Assembly: GCA_913056385.1 (NCBI GenBank)
Contig: CAJXND010000001.1
Location: 101,129 to 165,128, forward strand
DNA length: 64,000 bases
From: an uncultured Ectothiorhodospiraceae bacterium
GTDB lineage: Bacteria; Pseudomonadota; Gammaproteobacteria; Nitrococcales; Nitrococcaceae
Direction: 5' to 3'
This document shows positions 29,650 to 45,179 of the stretch, in pieces; positions within the stretch are counted from its first letter, which is position 1, and each line of letters starts with the position of its first letter. The translations under genes and the position numbers were made by a program. The notes under the pieces were generated by a model that saw only the letters and a program-made list of their open reading frames with translations, was not told where the DNA came from and searched no databases.

Positions 29650-31728
29650 TCAGATGCCCTCGCCATAGCCTTCCAGCAGGGCCGTCTGGGCGCTGACCGG
29701 CGCTTCGGCGTCCCCCGGTACAAGGCGGCGGTACTCGCCGTCGGCATCCAGAATCCAGGCCTGGGTATTGTCGGCGAGATAGGTCTGCAGATCCGCGATG
29801 ACCCGATCACGCAATTCGCTGTCCAGTAACGGAAAAGCGGTTTCCACCCGCCGGAAGAAGTTACGTTCCATCCAGTCCGCGGAACTGCAGAAAAGCTCCG
29901 GGTCGCCGTCGTTGGCGAAGTAGAACACCCGGGTGTGCTCCAGGAATCGGCCGATGATGGAGCGCACCCGGATATTGTCGCTCACGCCGGCCACGCCCGG
30001 CCGCAGGCAGCACATGCCACGCACGATCAGGTCGATCTGCACACCGGCCTGCGAGGCGGCGTAGAGCGCGCGGATCACCTTGGGTTCCACCAGCGAGTTG
30101 ACCTTGATGATGATCCGCCCGCTGCGGCCTGCCTCGGCGTGGGTCCGTTCACGAGTGATCTTCTCGATGACGCCGGGATGCAGCGTAAAGGGTGATTCCA
30201 GCAGATGGCTCAGCGCCGAGACCTTGCCCAGGCTGGTCAGCTGCAGGAAAACCCGATGGATATCCTCGCCGATGGCGCTGTTGGCGGTAAGCAGGCCATA
30301 GTCGGTATAGAGCCGGGCGGTGCGCGAGTGGTAGTTGCCCGTGCCGAGATGTACGTAGTGGCGAAGGCGACGGCCCTCGCGTCGCACCACGAGCATCATC
30401 TTGGCATGGGTCTTGTGGCCCACCACGCCATAGACGACATGGGCACCGGCTTCCTGCAGCCGGTTGGCCAGGCCGATGTTGGCCGCCTCGTCAAAGCGGG
30501 CGCGCAGTTCCACGACAACGGTGACCTCCTTGCCGGCGCGCGCCGCGGCCACCAGGTGATCCACAACCGCCGAGTCGGGGCCGGTCCGGTACAGGGTCTG
30601 CTTGACGGCCAGTACGTCCGGATCCTGGGCCGCCTGGCGCAGCAGCTCCACCACCGGGGCGAACGACTCGAACGGGTGATGCAGCAGGACGTCACGCCGA
30701 CGCATGACCTTGAAGATATCGCCGCCATGGCTGAGCTCGGTGGGCAGTCCGGGGGTGAATCCCGGGTACTTCAGGTCCGGTCGGTCGACCAGGTCGCAGA
30801 CCGCCAGCAGCCGGTTCAGGTTGACCGGTCCATTGACCTGGTAGAGGGCCTCCGGCTCGAGCTCGAATTCCTCGAGCAGGAAGCTCGCCATGTGTTCGGG
30901 GCAGTTGGCCGCCACCTCGAGCCGGACCGCGTCGCCGTAGCGTCGCGAGGGCAACTCGCCCTCCACCGCCCGCAGCAGGTCGTCCACTTCTTCCTCGTCA
31001 ACGTAGAGGTCGGAGTTGCGCGTGACCCGGAACTGGTAGCAGCCGGTGGCGTTCATCCCCGGAAACAGGTCGGTGACATGGGCATGAATGATCGACGACA
31101 GGAAGACGAAGTCGTAGGGGGCGCTGCCATCCAGTTCCGCGGGCAGCTGGATGATTCGGGGCAGGGCCCGGGGGGCCTGCACCACGGCCATGCCACTGCT
31201 GCGGCCGAAGGCATCCTTGCCCTCCAGCGAGACGATGAAGTTCAGGCTCTTGTTGAGCACCTGCGGGAACGGATGGGCCGGGTCCAGGCCGAGGGGACTC
31301 AGGATGGGAAGGAGTTCGGTCTCGAAATAGCCCCGGATCCAGCTCTGCTGATCCGCAGTCCATTCGTTGCGACGCAGGAAGCGGATACCGGCCTTGGCGA
31401 GCGCCGGTGTGACCTCGTCGTTGAGCAGGCGGTACTGTTCCTCGACGATGGCATGGGCCCGCTCGCTGATCTCCCGCAGTACCTGCTGCGGCGTGCGATT
31501 ATCCGGGCCGCTCTGACCGACGCCCATCTCCCGGGCCTGCCGCAGACCGGCCACACGGATCTCGAAGAACTCATCCATGTTGGAGCTGGCGATGCAGAGA
31601 AACTTCAACCGCTCCAGCAGGGGGTTGGTCGTATCGGCCGCCTGGGCCAGTACCCGGCGATTGAACTCCAGCAGGCTGAGCTGGCGGTTGAGATACAGGG
31701 CGGGCTGGTTGAGATCGTCGGCTTCCAT
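29650..31728 (-). CDS. ppk1: Polyphosphate kinase 1
   Basis: LYLNRQLSLLEFNRRVLAQA; DVLLHHPFESFAPVVELLRQAAQDPDVLAVKQTLYRTG; HYVHLGTGNYHSRTARLYTDYGL. Confidence 0.96.
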   Translation of the reverse strand: MEADDLNQPALYLNRQLSLLEFNRRVLAQAADTTNPLLERLKFLCIASSNMDEFFEIRVAGLRQAREMGVGQSGPDNRTPQQVLREISERAHAIVEEQYRLLNDEVTPALAKAGIRFLRRNEWTADQQSWIRGYFETELLPILSPLGLDPAHPFPQVLNKSLNFIVSLEGKDAFGRSSGMAVVQAPRALPRIIQLPAELDGSAPYDFVFLSSIIHAHVTDLFPGMNATGCYQFRVTRNSDLYVDEEEVDDLLRAVEGELPSRRYGDAVRLEVAANCPEHMASFLLEEFELEPEALYQVNGPVNLNRLLAVCDLVDRPDLKYPGFTPGLPTELSHGGDIFKVMRRRDVLLHHPFESFAPVVELLRQAAQDPDVLAVKQTLYRTGPDSAVVDHLVAAARAGKEVTVVVELRARFDEAANIGLANRLQEAGAHVVYGVVGHKTHAKMMLVVRREGRRLRHYVHLGTGNYHSRTARLYTDYGLLTANSAIGEDIHRVFLQLTSLGKVSALSHLLESPFTLHPGVIEKITRERTHAEAGRSGRIIIKVNSLVEPKVIRALYAASQAGVQIDLIVRGMCCLRPGVAGVSDNIRVRSIIGRFLEHTRVFYFANDGDPELFCSSADWMERNFFRRVETAFPLLDSELRDRVIADLQTYLADNTQAWILDADGEYRRLVPGDAEAPVSAQTALLEGYGEGI

Positions 31729-31797
31729 CGCGCTTTATCCTTCTGACTCCCCTCAGAGGGTAGACCAGGATGATTGCCGGCGCATTACGGCCGCGCG

Positions 31798-32223
31798 TCA
31801 GTCGCTCAGTTGCTCGCGGAACCGCGGCGGCGCATTGGCGGGTCGGCGGCGCTGGTAGTCGAAGCAGATGATGCCTGTTCGGGCGCGGGCGACTTCCCGG
31901 CAATCGGCCCGCCGGGTCAACCGGTAGAAGAAGTCGCAGCCCCGTCGATGGAATGCCGCGGCACCGATGTCGATATCCAGGCAGTCTCCCGCAAAGCCCT
32001 CCGCCCGGAACCGGATGGCGGCATCCGCCACCACCAGCCCCACGCCGCCCACATCACCCTCGCCCAGACCGAGCGATGCCAGCCATGCAGCGCGCGCCTC
32101 CTGGCAGTAAATCAGGACGCGTTCATTGCCCATGTGCCCGCCGTGGTTGATGTCGGTGACCCGGATGATCAGCGAGTGGCGGTATGGCAGGGTTTCCGGC
32201 AGATCGATGCGTTCCCGGGCCAT
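31798..32223 (-). CDS. Acyl-CoA thioesterase family (4HBT hot-dog) protein
   Basis: SLIIRVTDINHGGHMGNERVLIYCQEARAAWLASLG. Confidence 0.78.
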   Translation of the reverse strand: MARERIDLPETLPYRHSLIIRVTDINHGGHMGNERVLIYCQEARAAWLASLGLGEGDVGGVGLVVADAAIRFRAEGFAGDCLDIDIGAAAFHRRGCDFFYRLTRRADCREVARARTGIICFDYQRRRPANAPPRFREQLSD

Positions 32224-32232
32224 GCGTGTCGC

Positions 32233-33630
32233 TCAGCTCACCCGGTTGTAGCCGTTGAGCGCCGCCACCCGGTAGCCCTCCGCCATGGTCGGGTAATTGA
32301 ATGTGGTGTTCATGAAATAACGCAGCGTATTACCCGGCGCCGGCTGAGCCATGATGGCCTGGCCGATATGGACGATTTCCGCGGCCTGGTCGCCGAAGCA
32401 GTGGATGCCGAGCAGCTCGAGGGTCTCGGCATGAAAGAGGATCTTCAGCATACCCACCGTCTGCCCGGAGATCTGGGCCCGCGCCAGGTCCTTGAAAAAG
32501 GCGTGGCCCACCTCATAGGGCACCCGGTCGTCGGTGAGCTCCCGCTCGGTCCGGCCGACGGAGCTGATCTCGGGGATCGTGTAGATACCGGTCGGCACAT
32601 CGTGCGCCAGGCGGTAGTCGCAATCGCCCTCGAGCATGTGCGTGGCGGCATAGCGTCCCTGGTCGTAGGCGGCGCTGGCCAGGCTGGGGTAGCCGATCAC
32701 GTCGCCCACCGCATAGATGTGCGGCCGAGTCGTCTGGAAGTCCTCGTTGACATCGATCTGCCCCCGGCTGTTGGGCACGATGTCGAGGGCCTCGAGGCCC
32801 ATGCCATCGGTGTTGCCAGTGCGGCCATTGGCCCAGAGCAGCAGATCACCACGCAGGCGTTTGCCCGACTTGAGTGCCAGCGTCACGCCCTCGTCGTCGG
32901 CCTGGATGCGCTCGTACTCCTCGCGGTGCCGGATCAGCACACCATGCTCGCGCAGGTGATAGGAGATGGCGTCGGAGATTTCGTCATCGAGGAACGCAAG
33001 CATTCGGTCGCGGGTGTTGATCAGATCCACCTTGACCCCGAGCCCGCGGAAGATCGATGCGTATTCGCTCCCGATGACACCGGCGCCGTAGATGATGACG
33101 CTGCGCGGCGTGTGATCCAGCTCCAGGATCTGGTCACTGTCGCGGATGCGGTCATGATCGAAGTCGACGTCGGCCGGGCGATAGGGCCGGGAGCCGGTGG
33201 CGATCAGGAAATGCCCGGCGCTGAGCCGACTGGCGCGCCCGTCCGGGCCGGTGAGCTCGAGGGTGTGGGCATCCAGGAAGCGGGCCTTACCCTGCAGGAC
33301 AGGGACGTCGTTTCTGAGGTAGAAGCGGCTGCGCAGCCCCACCTGCTGCTCAATGACCTGACGGGCATGGCGCAGCATGGTCGGGAAGGAGAGGTGCCTC
33401 GGCTCGCCGGCCTCACGGAAGAGCGGAGAGCTGTTGTACTCCATCAGCCGTCGGACGTTGTGACGAAGCGCCTTGGAGGGAATCGTTCCCCAGTGGGTGC
33501 AGCCGCCGCCCACCTCGCGATGGCGCTCGATCATGGCGACGCGCTGACCGCCCTTGGCCAGTTTCATGGCGGCGCCTTCGCCCGCCGGTCCGCTGCCGAG
33601 CACAAGGGTGTCGAAGTGTTGATCGCTCAT
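32233..33630 (-). CDS. sthA: Soluble (Si-specific) NAD(P)+ transhydrogenase
   Basis: [63 protein letters not shown]. Confidence 0.93.
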   Translation of the reverse strand: MSDQHFDTLVLGSGPAGEGAAMKLAKGGQRVAMIERHREVGGGCTHWGTIPSKALRHNVRRLMEYNSSPLFREAGEPRHLSFPTMLRHARQVIEQQVGLRSRFYLRNDVPVLQGKARFLDAHTLELTGPDGRASRLSAGHFLIATGSRPYRPADVDFDHDRIRDSDQILELDHTPRSVIIYGAGVIGSEYASIFRGLGVKVDLINTRDRMLAFLDDEISDAISYHLREHGVLIRHREEYERIQADDEGVTLALKSGKRLRGDLLLWANGRTGNTDGMGLEALDIVPNSRGQIDVNEDFQTTRPHIYAVGDVIGYPSLASAAYDQGRYAATHMLEGDCDYRLAHDVPTGIYTIPEISSVGRTERELTDDRVPYEVGHAFFKDLARAQISGQTVGMLKILFHAETLELLGIHCFGDQAAEIVHIGQAIMAQPAPGNTLRYFMNTTFNYPTMAEGYRVAALNGYNRVS

Positions 33631-33767
33631 GGCGTCCGCTCCGAGATAAAGCGCCGATGATACCAGCCATGCCGCCGCCTCGCCTTTAAGAAGGGGGCTC
33701 GCTGGTTTATTTTAGCGGGCCGGAATTAAAGAACGCATTTCACAAACATCGTGACGAGGATGAGGCA

Positions 33768-35945
33768 ATGACGGAGCGCGTGCAGGTGGCAGGGTTGCAG
33801 GTGGCGAAGCCACTCCATGAGCTGATCGGCAGGGAAGCCATTGCGGGTACCGGAGTGGACGAGAAGGCCTTCTGGCAGGGCCTGGCGGGCATCGTCGCCG
33901 AACTGGGGCCGCGGAACCGGGCACTGCTAGAGCGCCGCGAGACGCTGCAGACGCAGATCGATCAGTGGCATCGCGACAATCCGGGCCGGCATACCGATCC
34001 CGCCTACCGGACCTACCTCGAGGAAATCGGCTATCTCCAGCCGGAAGCGGAGGATTTACAGGTCTCTACGGCCAATGTCGATGCCGAGATTGCCGAAGTG
34101 GCCGGCCCGCAGCTGGTGGTCCCGGTCAATAACGCGCGGTATGCCCTCAACGCCGCGAATGCCCGCTGGGGCAGCCTCTACGACGCACTCTACGGCACGG
34201 ACGTCATCCCCGAGACCGAGGGGCTGGCGCGCGGGCCGCAGTTCAACGCCGAGCGTGCCCGGCATGTCGTGGCCTGGGCTGCCGCGTTTCTGGATGCCAG
34301 CTTTCCGCTGGCGGCCGGATCGCATGCCGATGTCAGTGCCTATCGGGTGGAGCCGGGTGACCCGGTCTACACGCTCCGTGTGACCCTCGCCGATGGCGGA
34401 GAGACAGGGCTCGCCGACAACGATCAGTTCGCGGGTTTCTCCGGTGACGCCGCCGCGCCATCAGGCATTCTGCTCCGTCGCCATGGGCTGCATGCAGAGA
34501 TCAGCATCGACGCCGAGGATCCCATCGGCAGGCACCATCCGGCGGGTGTGCGTGACGTGATCATGGAGTCGGCGCTGACCGCCATTCAGGACTGTGAGGA
34601 TTCGGTGGCCGCGGTGGATGGCGAGGACAAGACCCTCGTCTACGCCAACTGGCTGGGCCTGATGCGCGGTGATCTGGAGGAGCGCTTCTACAAGCAGGGG
34701 CGGGAGGTGGTTCGCACCCTCAACCCCGATCGCCATTACACCGGTGCCGACGGTCAGCCGCTGACGCTGCAGGGCCGAAGCCTGATGCTGGTGCGCAACG
34801 TCGGCCATCTGATGACAACGCCGGCGGTCCTGGATGCCGAGGGCAACGAGATTCCCGAGGGTTTTCTCGATGCGCTCTGCACCTCGCTCATCGCAATGCA
34901 CGATCTCCAGCGCGATGGAGGGAACAGTCGCACGGGCAGTGTCTACATCGTCAAGCCGAAGATGCATGGCCCCGAGGAAGTGGCGCTGACGGTCGAGCTG
35001 TTCGCCCGGGTCGAGCAGATCCTCGGCCTGCCGGAGAATACGCTCAAGGTCGGGGTGATGGACGAAGAGCGCCGCACCACGCTCAACCTCAAGGCCTGCA
35101 TTCGCGAAGCGCGGGAGCGGCTTATTTTCATCAATACCGGCTTCCTCGATCGTACCGGCGATGAAATCCACACCAGCATGGAAGCCGGCCCGATGATCCG
35201 GAAGGCGGCCATGAAGCAGTCGCGCTGGCTCAACGCCTACGAGGACTGGAATGTGGACAACGGGCTTGCCTGCGGACTCCCGGGGCATGCACAGATCGGC
35301 AAGGGCATGTGGCCCATGCCCGATCGGATGGCGGACATGGTCGAGGTGAAGATCGGGCATCCGCGCGCCGGCGCCAACTGCGCCTGGGTGCCGTCACCCA
35401 CTGCGGCCACCCTGCATGCCACCCACTACCATCAGGTGGACGTGCGCGAACGGCAGGCGGCGCTCGCCGGGCAGTCGCGGGCAAGCATGGAAGATCTGCT
35501 GACCATTCCGGTGGCCGAGGATACGGACTGGACGGAGACCGAAATCCGCGAGGAGCTGGAGAACAATTGCCAGGGCATCCTTGGTTACGTGGTTCGCTGG
35601 ATCGATCAGGGCATCGGTTGCTCGAAGGTGCCGGACATCAACGATATCGGCCTGATGGAGGACCGCGCCACGCTGCGGATCTCCAGTCAGCATATCGCCA
35701 ACTGGCTATACCATGGGATCGTGAGCGAGGCGCAGGTGGTGGATGCCATGAAGCGCATGGCCGCCGTCGTGGATCGGCAGAACGCGGACGACCCCACGTA
35801 TACACCGATGGCGCCCGGTTTCGACGGCATCGCTTTCGAGGCGGCCTGTGATCTGGTGTTCAAGGGCCGCGAGCAGCCCAGCGGCTATACCGAACCGCTG
35901 CTGCACGCCCATCGTCGGGCGCTCAAGGCGGCGCAGGGCGGATAA
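33768..35945 (+). CDS. glcB: Malate synthase G
   Basis: [102 protein letters not shown]. Confidence 0.96.
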   Translation: MTERVQVAGLQVAKPLHELIGREAIAGTGVDEKAFWQGLAGIVAELGPRNRALLERRETLQTQIDQWHRDNPGRHTDPAYRTYLEEIGYLQPEAEDLQVSTANVDAEIAEVAGPQLVVPVNNARYALNAANARWGSLYDALYGTDVIPETEGLARGPQFNAERARHVVAWAAAFLDASFPLAAGSHADVSAYRVEPGDPVYTLRVTLADGGETGLADNDQFAGFSGDAAAPSGILLRRHGLHAEISIDAEDPIGRHHPAGVRDVIMESALTAIQDCEDSVAAVDGEDKTLVYANWLGLMRGDLEERFYKQGREVVRTLNPDRHYTGADGQPLTLQGRSLMLVRNVGHLMTTPAVLDAEGNEIPEGFLDALCTSLIAMHDLQRDGGNSRTGSVYIVKPKMHGPEEVALTVELFARVEQILGLPENTLKVGVMDEERRTTLNLKACIREARERLIFINTGFLDRTGDEIHTSMEAGPMIRKAAMKQSRWLNAYEDWNVDNGLACGLPGHAQIGKGMWPMPDRMADMVEVKIGHPRAGANCAWVPSPTAATLHATHYHQVDVRERQAALAGQSRASMEDLLTIPVAEDTDWTETEIREELENNCQGILGYVVRWIDQGIGCSKVPDINDIGLMEDRATLRISSQHIANWLYHGIVSEAQVVDAMKRMAAVVDRQNADDPTYTPMAPGFDGIAFEAACDLVFKGREQPSGYTEPLLHAHRRALKAAQGG

Positions 35946-35984
35946 CCGCCGCTTCACGGTCGCCGGATGCGTCCGGCGCCCATG

Positions 35985-36015
35985 AAAAAGCCCGGCCATG
36001 TGGCCGGGCTTTTTT
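35985..36015. terminator. Bidirectional Rho-independent terminator between glcB and acnA
   Basis: AAAAAGCCCGGCCATGTGGCCGGGCTTTTT: strong GC stem with A-tract and T-tract on either side, between convergent genes. Confidence 0.93.
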
Positions 36016-36064
36016 CGTCCAGAACTCGCGACGCGGCAGAGGGCGCCGCCCCGCGATGATCGGC

Positions 36065-38815
<2,751 letters not shown>

Positions 38816-38947
38816 GACTTCCTCCCGAAATCGTCGTGCGCGCAAGGCACCTCTGTTTTAGTGGGCTTTTCACCCGGTTTCGCGGCCCGAATTCTACATG
38901 ATGCAGCGCCGCAATGGGATGCCCCGAGTTGCCCTGCATCAACCGCG

Positions 38948-39565
38948 TCACGTCTCTGCGAGCGCCGCCTGAGCCGATTCGATCACCCTCCGCCGCCCGA
39001 GGACAAGTCGCAACCGGCCACCGCCATTGAGCTGCCACAGGCCGGCGGCGCGGATGGCCGCCAGCAGAAGGCTGCGAATCAATGCCGCATTACGGGCATC
39101 CTGCAGGTAGACCGCATGGCCCTGCACCAGGATCCGCGGCCGTAGCGGGCTGATGTGCTCACTGTAGAGATCGGCGAGGTTGTGGATGACGCTGTCATGC
39201 ATGAGTTCGCCGAAATAATCCGCCTGGGCGCGGGCGCGATCGAGCCCCCGCGCCAGATCCTGCAGGCGCTGCATGTCGCGGCGCAGCCGTCTTTCGAGCT
39301 GCATGACACTGATCAGGTAGCGGGTCAGGTGCATGGCGGCCGGCTGGGTCAGGTGCCCGATCACATCGCGCAGGCCCGGATCCAGTGCCCCGGGGTCGCC
39401 GTAGAGTTTCTCGACCGAGCCCTGGTAATCGCCCAGTAGTCCGGTGATGCAGGTCTCCGTGCGATTGCGGTCATTGCGGCCGTGTTCGGCGATGCTCCGG
39501 ACCTCGCCCAGCGCCTGGAATACGGCCCCCAGCGCCAGCGCCCGTTCTTGTTCAGGCTGCGCCAC
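38948..39565 (-). CDS. hflD: High frequency lysogenization protein HflD homolog (DUF489)
   Basis: ALALGAVFQALGEVRSIAEHG...DPGLRDVIGHLTQPAAMHLTRYLISVMQLERRL; downstream of mnmA as in many gammaproteobacteria; GTG 39565 chosen by position. Confidence 0.85.
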   Translation of the reverse strand: MAQPEQERALALGAVFQALGEVRSIAEHGRNDRNRTETCITGLLGDYQGSVEKLYGDPGALDPGLRDVIGHLTQPAAMHLTRYLISVMQLERRLRRDMQRLQDLARGLDRARAQADYFGELMHDSVIHNLADLYSEHISPLRPRILVQGHAVYLQDARNAALIRSLLLAAIRAAGLWQLNGGGRLRLVLGRRRVIESAQAALAET

Positions 39566-40673
39566 TGACCAGGCTCCGTTCCACCGGCAGGCGCTCGTCG
39601 ATGATCCCGCCACCGAGACAGCGCTCGCCGTCGTAGATCACCACGGACTGGCCCGGCGCCACGGCACGCTGCGGGTCGTCGAATATCAGCTCCCGACGCC
39701 CATCCGCGCAGGGGGCGAGCCGGCCCGGCTGATCCGGCTGCCGGTGGCGTAGTCGGGCGGTGCAGCGAACCGGCCGGTCAGGCCCTCGACCATCGACCCA
39801 GTGCCAGTCACCGGCCAGAAGTCCGTGGCTCATCAGTGCGGGGTGGTCAAGGCCCTGGGCGACTATCAGGCGATTGCCCGTCATGTCCTTCCCGGCGACA
39901 TACCATGGTAGCCCGGGGCGGTCGGCCCGGCCGCCGAGATTGAGGCCGCGGCGCTGGCCGATGGTGTAGAAGGCAAGGCCCTCATGGCGTCCGACTTCAT
40001 CCCCCTCGACGGACACGATCGGACCGGGGCGGCGATCAATGTAGCGCGCCAGGAATGCCTGGAAGTCGCGTTCGCCGATGAAGCAGATTCCCGTGCTGTC
40101 GGCCTTGTTGAAATTCGCGAAGCCCGCGGAGTCGGCCATTGCCCGTACCTGCGGCTTTGTGAGCCCGGCCAGCGGGAAGATGGCCGCCTCGAGCTGTTCT
40201 TGATCGAGCGTGTACAGAAAGTAGGTCTGGTCCTTGTTGGCATCGGCGGCGCGCGATAGCGTTCTTGCTCCGGGCGCTCCGCCGATGGCGGCGTAGTGAC
40301 CGGTGGCCACTCGATCGGCACCGAGGCGCCGTGCATGGTCGAGGAATGCGCGGAACTTGATGCGCTGGTTGCAGAGGATATCGGGATTGGGCGTGCGCCC
40401 GGCCCGGAATTCCCGCAGGCAGTGCTCGAAGACTTCTTCGCGGTAGGCGGCGGAGAAGTTGGCCCGATGCAGCGGGATGCCCAGAACCTCCGCGACCTGA
40501 CGGGCATCGGCGTAGTCGGCCTCTGCCGAGCAGTGAGTCTCGGTGTCGTCGTCCTCCCAGTTTTTCATGAACAGGCCCTCGACGCGGTAGCCCTGCTCAC
40601 GCAGAAGCCAGGCGCCGACCGCCGAGTCGACGCCGCCCGAGAGGCCAACGATGACGCGTGAATCCCTATCCAT
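39552..40673 (-). CDS. mnmA: tRNA-specific 2-thiouridylase MnmA
   Basis: RVIVGLSGGVDSAVGAWLLREQGYRVEGLFMKNWEDDD; GRTPNPDILCNQRIKFRAF; TGICFIGERDFQAFLARYI. Track ORF over-extended across clpS antisense. Confidence 0.95.
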   Translation of the reverse strand: MDRDSRVIVGLSGGVDSAVGAWLLREQGYRVEGLFMKNWEDDDTETHCSAEADYADARQVAEVLGIPLHRANFSAAYREEVFEHCLREFRAGRTPNPDILCNQRIKFRAFLDHARRLGADRVATGHYAAIGGAPGARTLSRAADANKDQTYFLYTLDQEQLEAAIFPLAGLTKPQVRAMADSAGFANFNKADSTGICFIGERDFQAFLARYIDRRPGPIVSVEGDEVGRHEGLAFYTIGQRRGLNLGGRADRPGLPWYVAGKDMTGNRLIVAQGLDHPALMSHGLLAGDWHWVDGRGPDRPVRCTARLRHRQPDQPGRLAPCADGRRELIFDDPQRAVAPGQSVVIYDGERCLGGGIIDERLPVERSLVSGAA

Positions 40674-40689
40674 GGAATGAAGGATAACA

Positions 40690-40718
40690 TTGGCGATTGC
40701 CCGTCGACCTTTTAGAAT
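40690..40718 (+). promoter_or_regulatory. Sigma70-like promoter for clpS-clpA (TTGGCG-N17-TAGAAT)
   Basis: -35 at 40690-40695 and -10 at 40713-40718 with exact 17-bp spacing. Confidence 0.55.
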
Positions 40719-40766
40719 CGGGCAGGCATCCCCATCTTGTTGATACCGGCCCCGGGACGTGCGGTG

Positions 40767-41087
40767 ATGAGTGAAGAGAACGATCCGAAACGCGACGACG
40801 ATCTGTCGGTCGAAGAGGCGAAGCCGAGCGTCAAGCAGCCGCCGCTCTATCGCGTCGTCCTCCTCAATGACGACTACACGCCCATGGAATTCGTGGTAGA
40901 GGTGTTGCAGACGTTTTTCCGGATGGACCGGGACCAGGCCACGCAGGTCATGCTCCATGTCCACACCCGCGGCAAGGGGGTCTGCGGCGTATTCAGCCGC
41001 GACATTGCGGAGACCAAGGTCGATCAGGTCAACGACCATGCCCGCGAGAACGACCACCCGCTCATGTGCACGATGGAGCCCGCATGA
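40767..41087 (+). CDS. clpS: ATP-dependent Clp protease adaptor ClpS
   Basis: [61 protein letters not shown]. Confidence 0.95.
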   Translation: MSEENDPKRDDDLSVEEAKPSVKQPPLYRVVLLNDDYTPMEFVVEVLQTFFRMDRDQATQVMLHVHTRGKGVCGVFSRDIAETKVDQVNDHARENDHPLMCTMEPA

Positions 41088-41145
41088 GCCGGAACCGACC
41101 CGGGACGGCCCGGGTCAAACCAACAGGATTTCAGGTGAGAAGCTG

Positions 41146-43416
<2,271 letters not shown>

Positions 43417-43422
43417 ACCGGC

Positions 43423-43641
43423 TCAGCGGGCACGGTAGACGATTCGGCCCTTGTTGAGGTCGTAGGGAGTCAGTTCCACGGTGACCTTGTCACCACGCAG
43501 GATGCGGATGTAGTGCTTGCGCATCTTGCCGGAGATGTGGGCCGTCACGGTGTGACCATTCTCCAGCTCGACGCGGAACATTGTATTGGGCATCACCTCG
43601 GTGATGGTGCCCTGCATCCGGATATTTTCTTCCTTCGCCAT
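43423..43641 (-). CDS. infA: Translation initiation factor IF-1
   Basis: [72 protein letters not shown]. Confidence 0.98.
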   Translation of the reverse strand: MAKEENIRMQGTITEVMPNTMFRVELENGHTVTAHISGKMRKHYIRILRGDKVTVELTPYDLNKGRIVYRAR

Positions 43642-43714
43642 TCAGCCTCTCTCTTATGGCCGTAAAAGCGGGGATTCTACCGGAGCCCGGGGCGTTCACC
43701 AATAACTCCGCGCG

Positions 43715-44437
43715 CTAATCGCTCGGGGTCCAGCCCTCGGGTGACAGGCGCTCGTGCGGCCGGAAGCCCGTTTTGTAGTCCATGCCCGGGCAGCCGCCAA
43801 TCCAGTATCCAAGATACAGCCAGTCACGCTGCCGCCGCCGGGCCTCCTCAATCTGCAGGAGAATGGCCAGGGTGCCCAGACCCCGCCGGACGGCATCAGG
43901 CTCGTAGAAGGTATACACCGCCGAGAGGGCACCGCCGGTGTCATCGGTCACCGCCACGCCGAGTAGCTCGCCACCGGGTCGCTGGCGCAACTCGATGAAT
44001 TCCGTCGGACACCAGCTGGCGGTCAGGTATTGCCAGTACAGGTCGGGGTCGGCCTCGTCCATACCGCCGCCCGGGTGACGCGCGGTCACGTAACGGTTGT
44101 AGAGGTCGAAATGCTCGGGCCGGTAGCGGAAGCCGACGTTGACTGGCTCGATATCCGCATTGTCGCGCAGGCACCGGCGATGCCGACGCCTTGGCCGGAA
44201 CCGCGCCACGGGAATGCGCAGACTCTGGCAGGCATGGCAGCCGGGACAGGCCGTTCGATAGATGTGTTCCCCGCCACGCCGAAACCCCTGGGCGAGTAGT
44301 TCGTCGTAGAGGGCCGGGCCCGGCGAGAGGCGCGGGTCGACGAAATCGAACTGCGAGGGCCGGTCGTGCAGGTACGGACACGGGCGATAGCCGGTGCCGA
44401 ACAGCCGGATTCGCCGGATGCCGCGGGCCTCAGTCAT
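43715..44437 (-). CDS. bpt: Aspartate/glutamate leucyltransferase / arginyl-tRNA-protein transferase (Bpt/Ate)
   Basis: CPYLHDRPSQFDFVDP...QGFRRGGEHIYRTACPGCHACQSLRIPVARF...WLYLGYWIGGCPGMDYKTGFRPHERL. Confidence 0.92.
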   Translation of the reverse strand: MTEARGIRRIRLFGTGYRPCPYLHDRPSQFDFVDPRLSPGPALYDELLAQGFRRGGEHIYRTACPGCHACQSLRIPVARFRPRRRHRRCLRDNADIEPVNVGFRYRPEHFDLYNRYVTARHPGGGMDEADPDLYWQYLTASWCPTEFIELRQRPGGELLGVAVTDDTGGALSAVYTFYEPDAVRRGLGTLAILLQIEEARRRQRDWLYLGYWIGGCPGMDYKTGFRPHERLSPEGWTPSD

Positions 44438-45179
44438 CGCCCCGCTCCCCGGTGACCGCATCGCGGGAGATGTCCAGTTGCCAGGGACCGGTCCGCGTCG
44501 GCTGGCGCTGGCTGGCAGCCAGCGCCAGCAGGAAGCGTTTGCGGGGGATCTGTTCGGCACCCATGCTGAGCAGGTGAGCGGTGGGCATCTGGCAGTCGAG
44601 GAAATGGAAGCCCCAGGCGCCGATCTGCCGCATCAGCCACGCCATGGCGATCTTGCTGCCATTCGGCGTGCGACTGAACATGGATTCGCCGAAAAAGGCG
44701 CCCCCCAGCGATACCCCGTAGAGGCCGCCGACGACCGCGCCTCCCCGCCAGACCTCGATGGAGTGGGCAAGCCCTGCGACGTGAAGGCGACTGTAGGCGG
44801 CCTGCATGTCCGTGGTGATCCATGTGCCCAGCTGATCCGCACGGGGCTCGGCGCAGGCCGCCACCACGGCGTCGAAGGCGGTATCCAGGCTGATCCGGTA
44901 GTCATCCCGGCGCAGCGCGCGGCGGAGCGATCGGCTGATATGAAAACCGGAGGGCGAGATGATCGCGCGGGGATCCGGGCTCCACCAGAGGATCGGCTCC
45001 CCCGGCGAGAACCACGGGAAAACCCCGGTTCGATAGGCAGCCTCGAGTCGCCCGGGTGAGAGTGACCCACCGATGGCGAGCAGGCCGTTGGGCTCCGCGA
45101 GGGCGGTCTCGGGATCCGGCAGCGGCGTGGTCTCGTCATCAGGCGTCAGCCAGGGAATCGGCAGCAGGGCGTCAGTCAC
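44430..45179 (-). CDS. aat: Leucyl/phenylalanyl-tRNA--protein transferase
   Basis: EPNGLLAIGGSLSPGRLEAAYRTGVFPWFSPGEPILWWSPDPRAII; VYGVSLGGAFFGESMFSR-like LYGVSLGGAFFGESMFSRTPNGSKIA. GTG start at 45179. Confidence 0.94.
   Translation of the reverse strand: MTDALLPIPWLTPDDETTPLPDPETALAEPNGLLAIGGSLSPGRLEAAYRTGVFPWFSPGEPILWWSPDPRAIISPSGFHISRSLRRALRRDDYRISLDTAFDAVVAACAEPRADQLGTWITTDMQAAYSRLHVAGLAHSIEVWRGGAVVGGLYGVSLGGAFFGESMFSRTPNGSKIAMAWLMRQIGAWGFHFLDCQMPTAHLLSMGAEQIPRKRFLLALAASQRQPTRTGPWQLDISRDAVTGERGDD

Noticed and set aside
31774-33660. 628-aa plus-strand ORF
   Set aside because: Antisense to sthA and the thioesterase gene; Ala/Gly/Arg/His-rich shadow composition.
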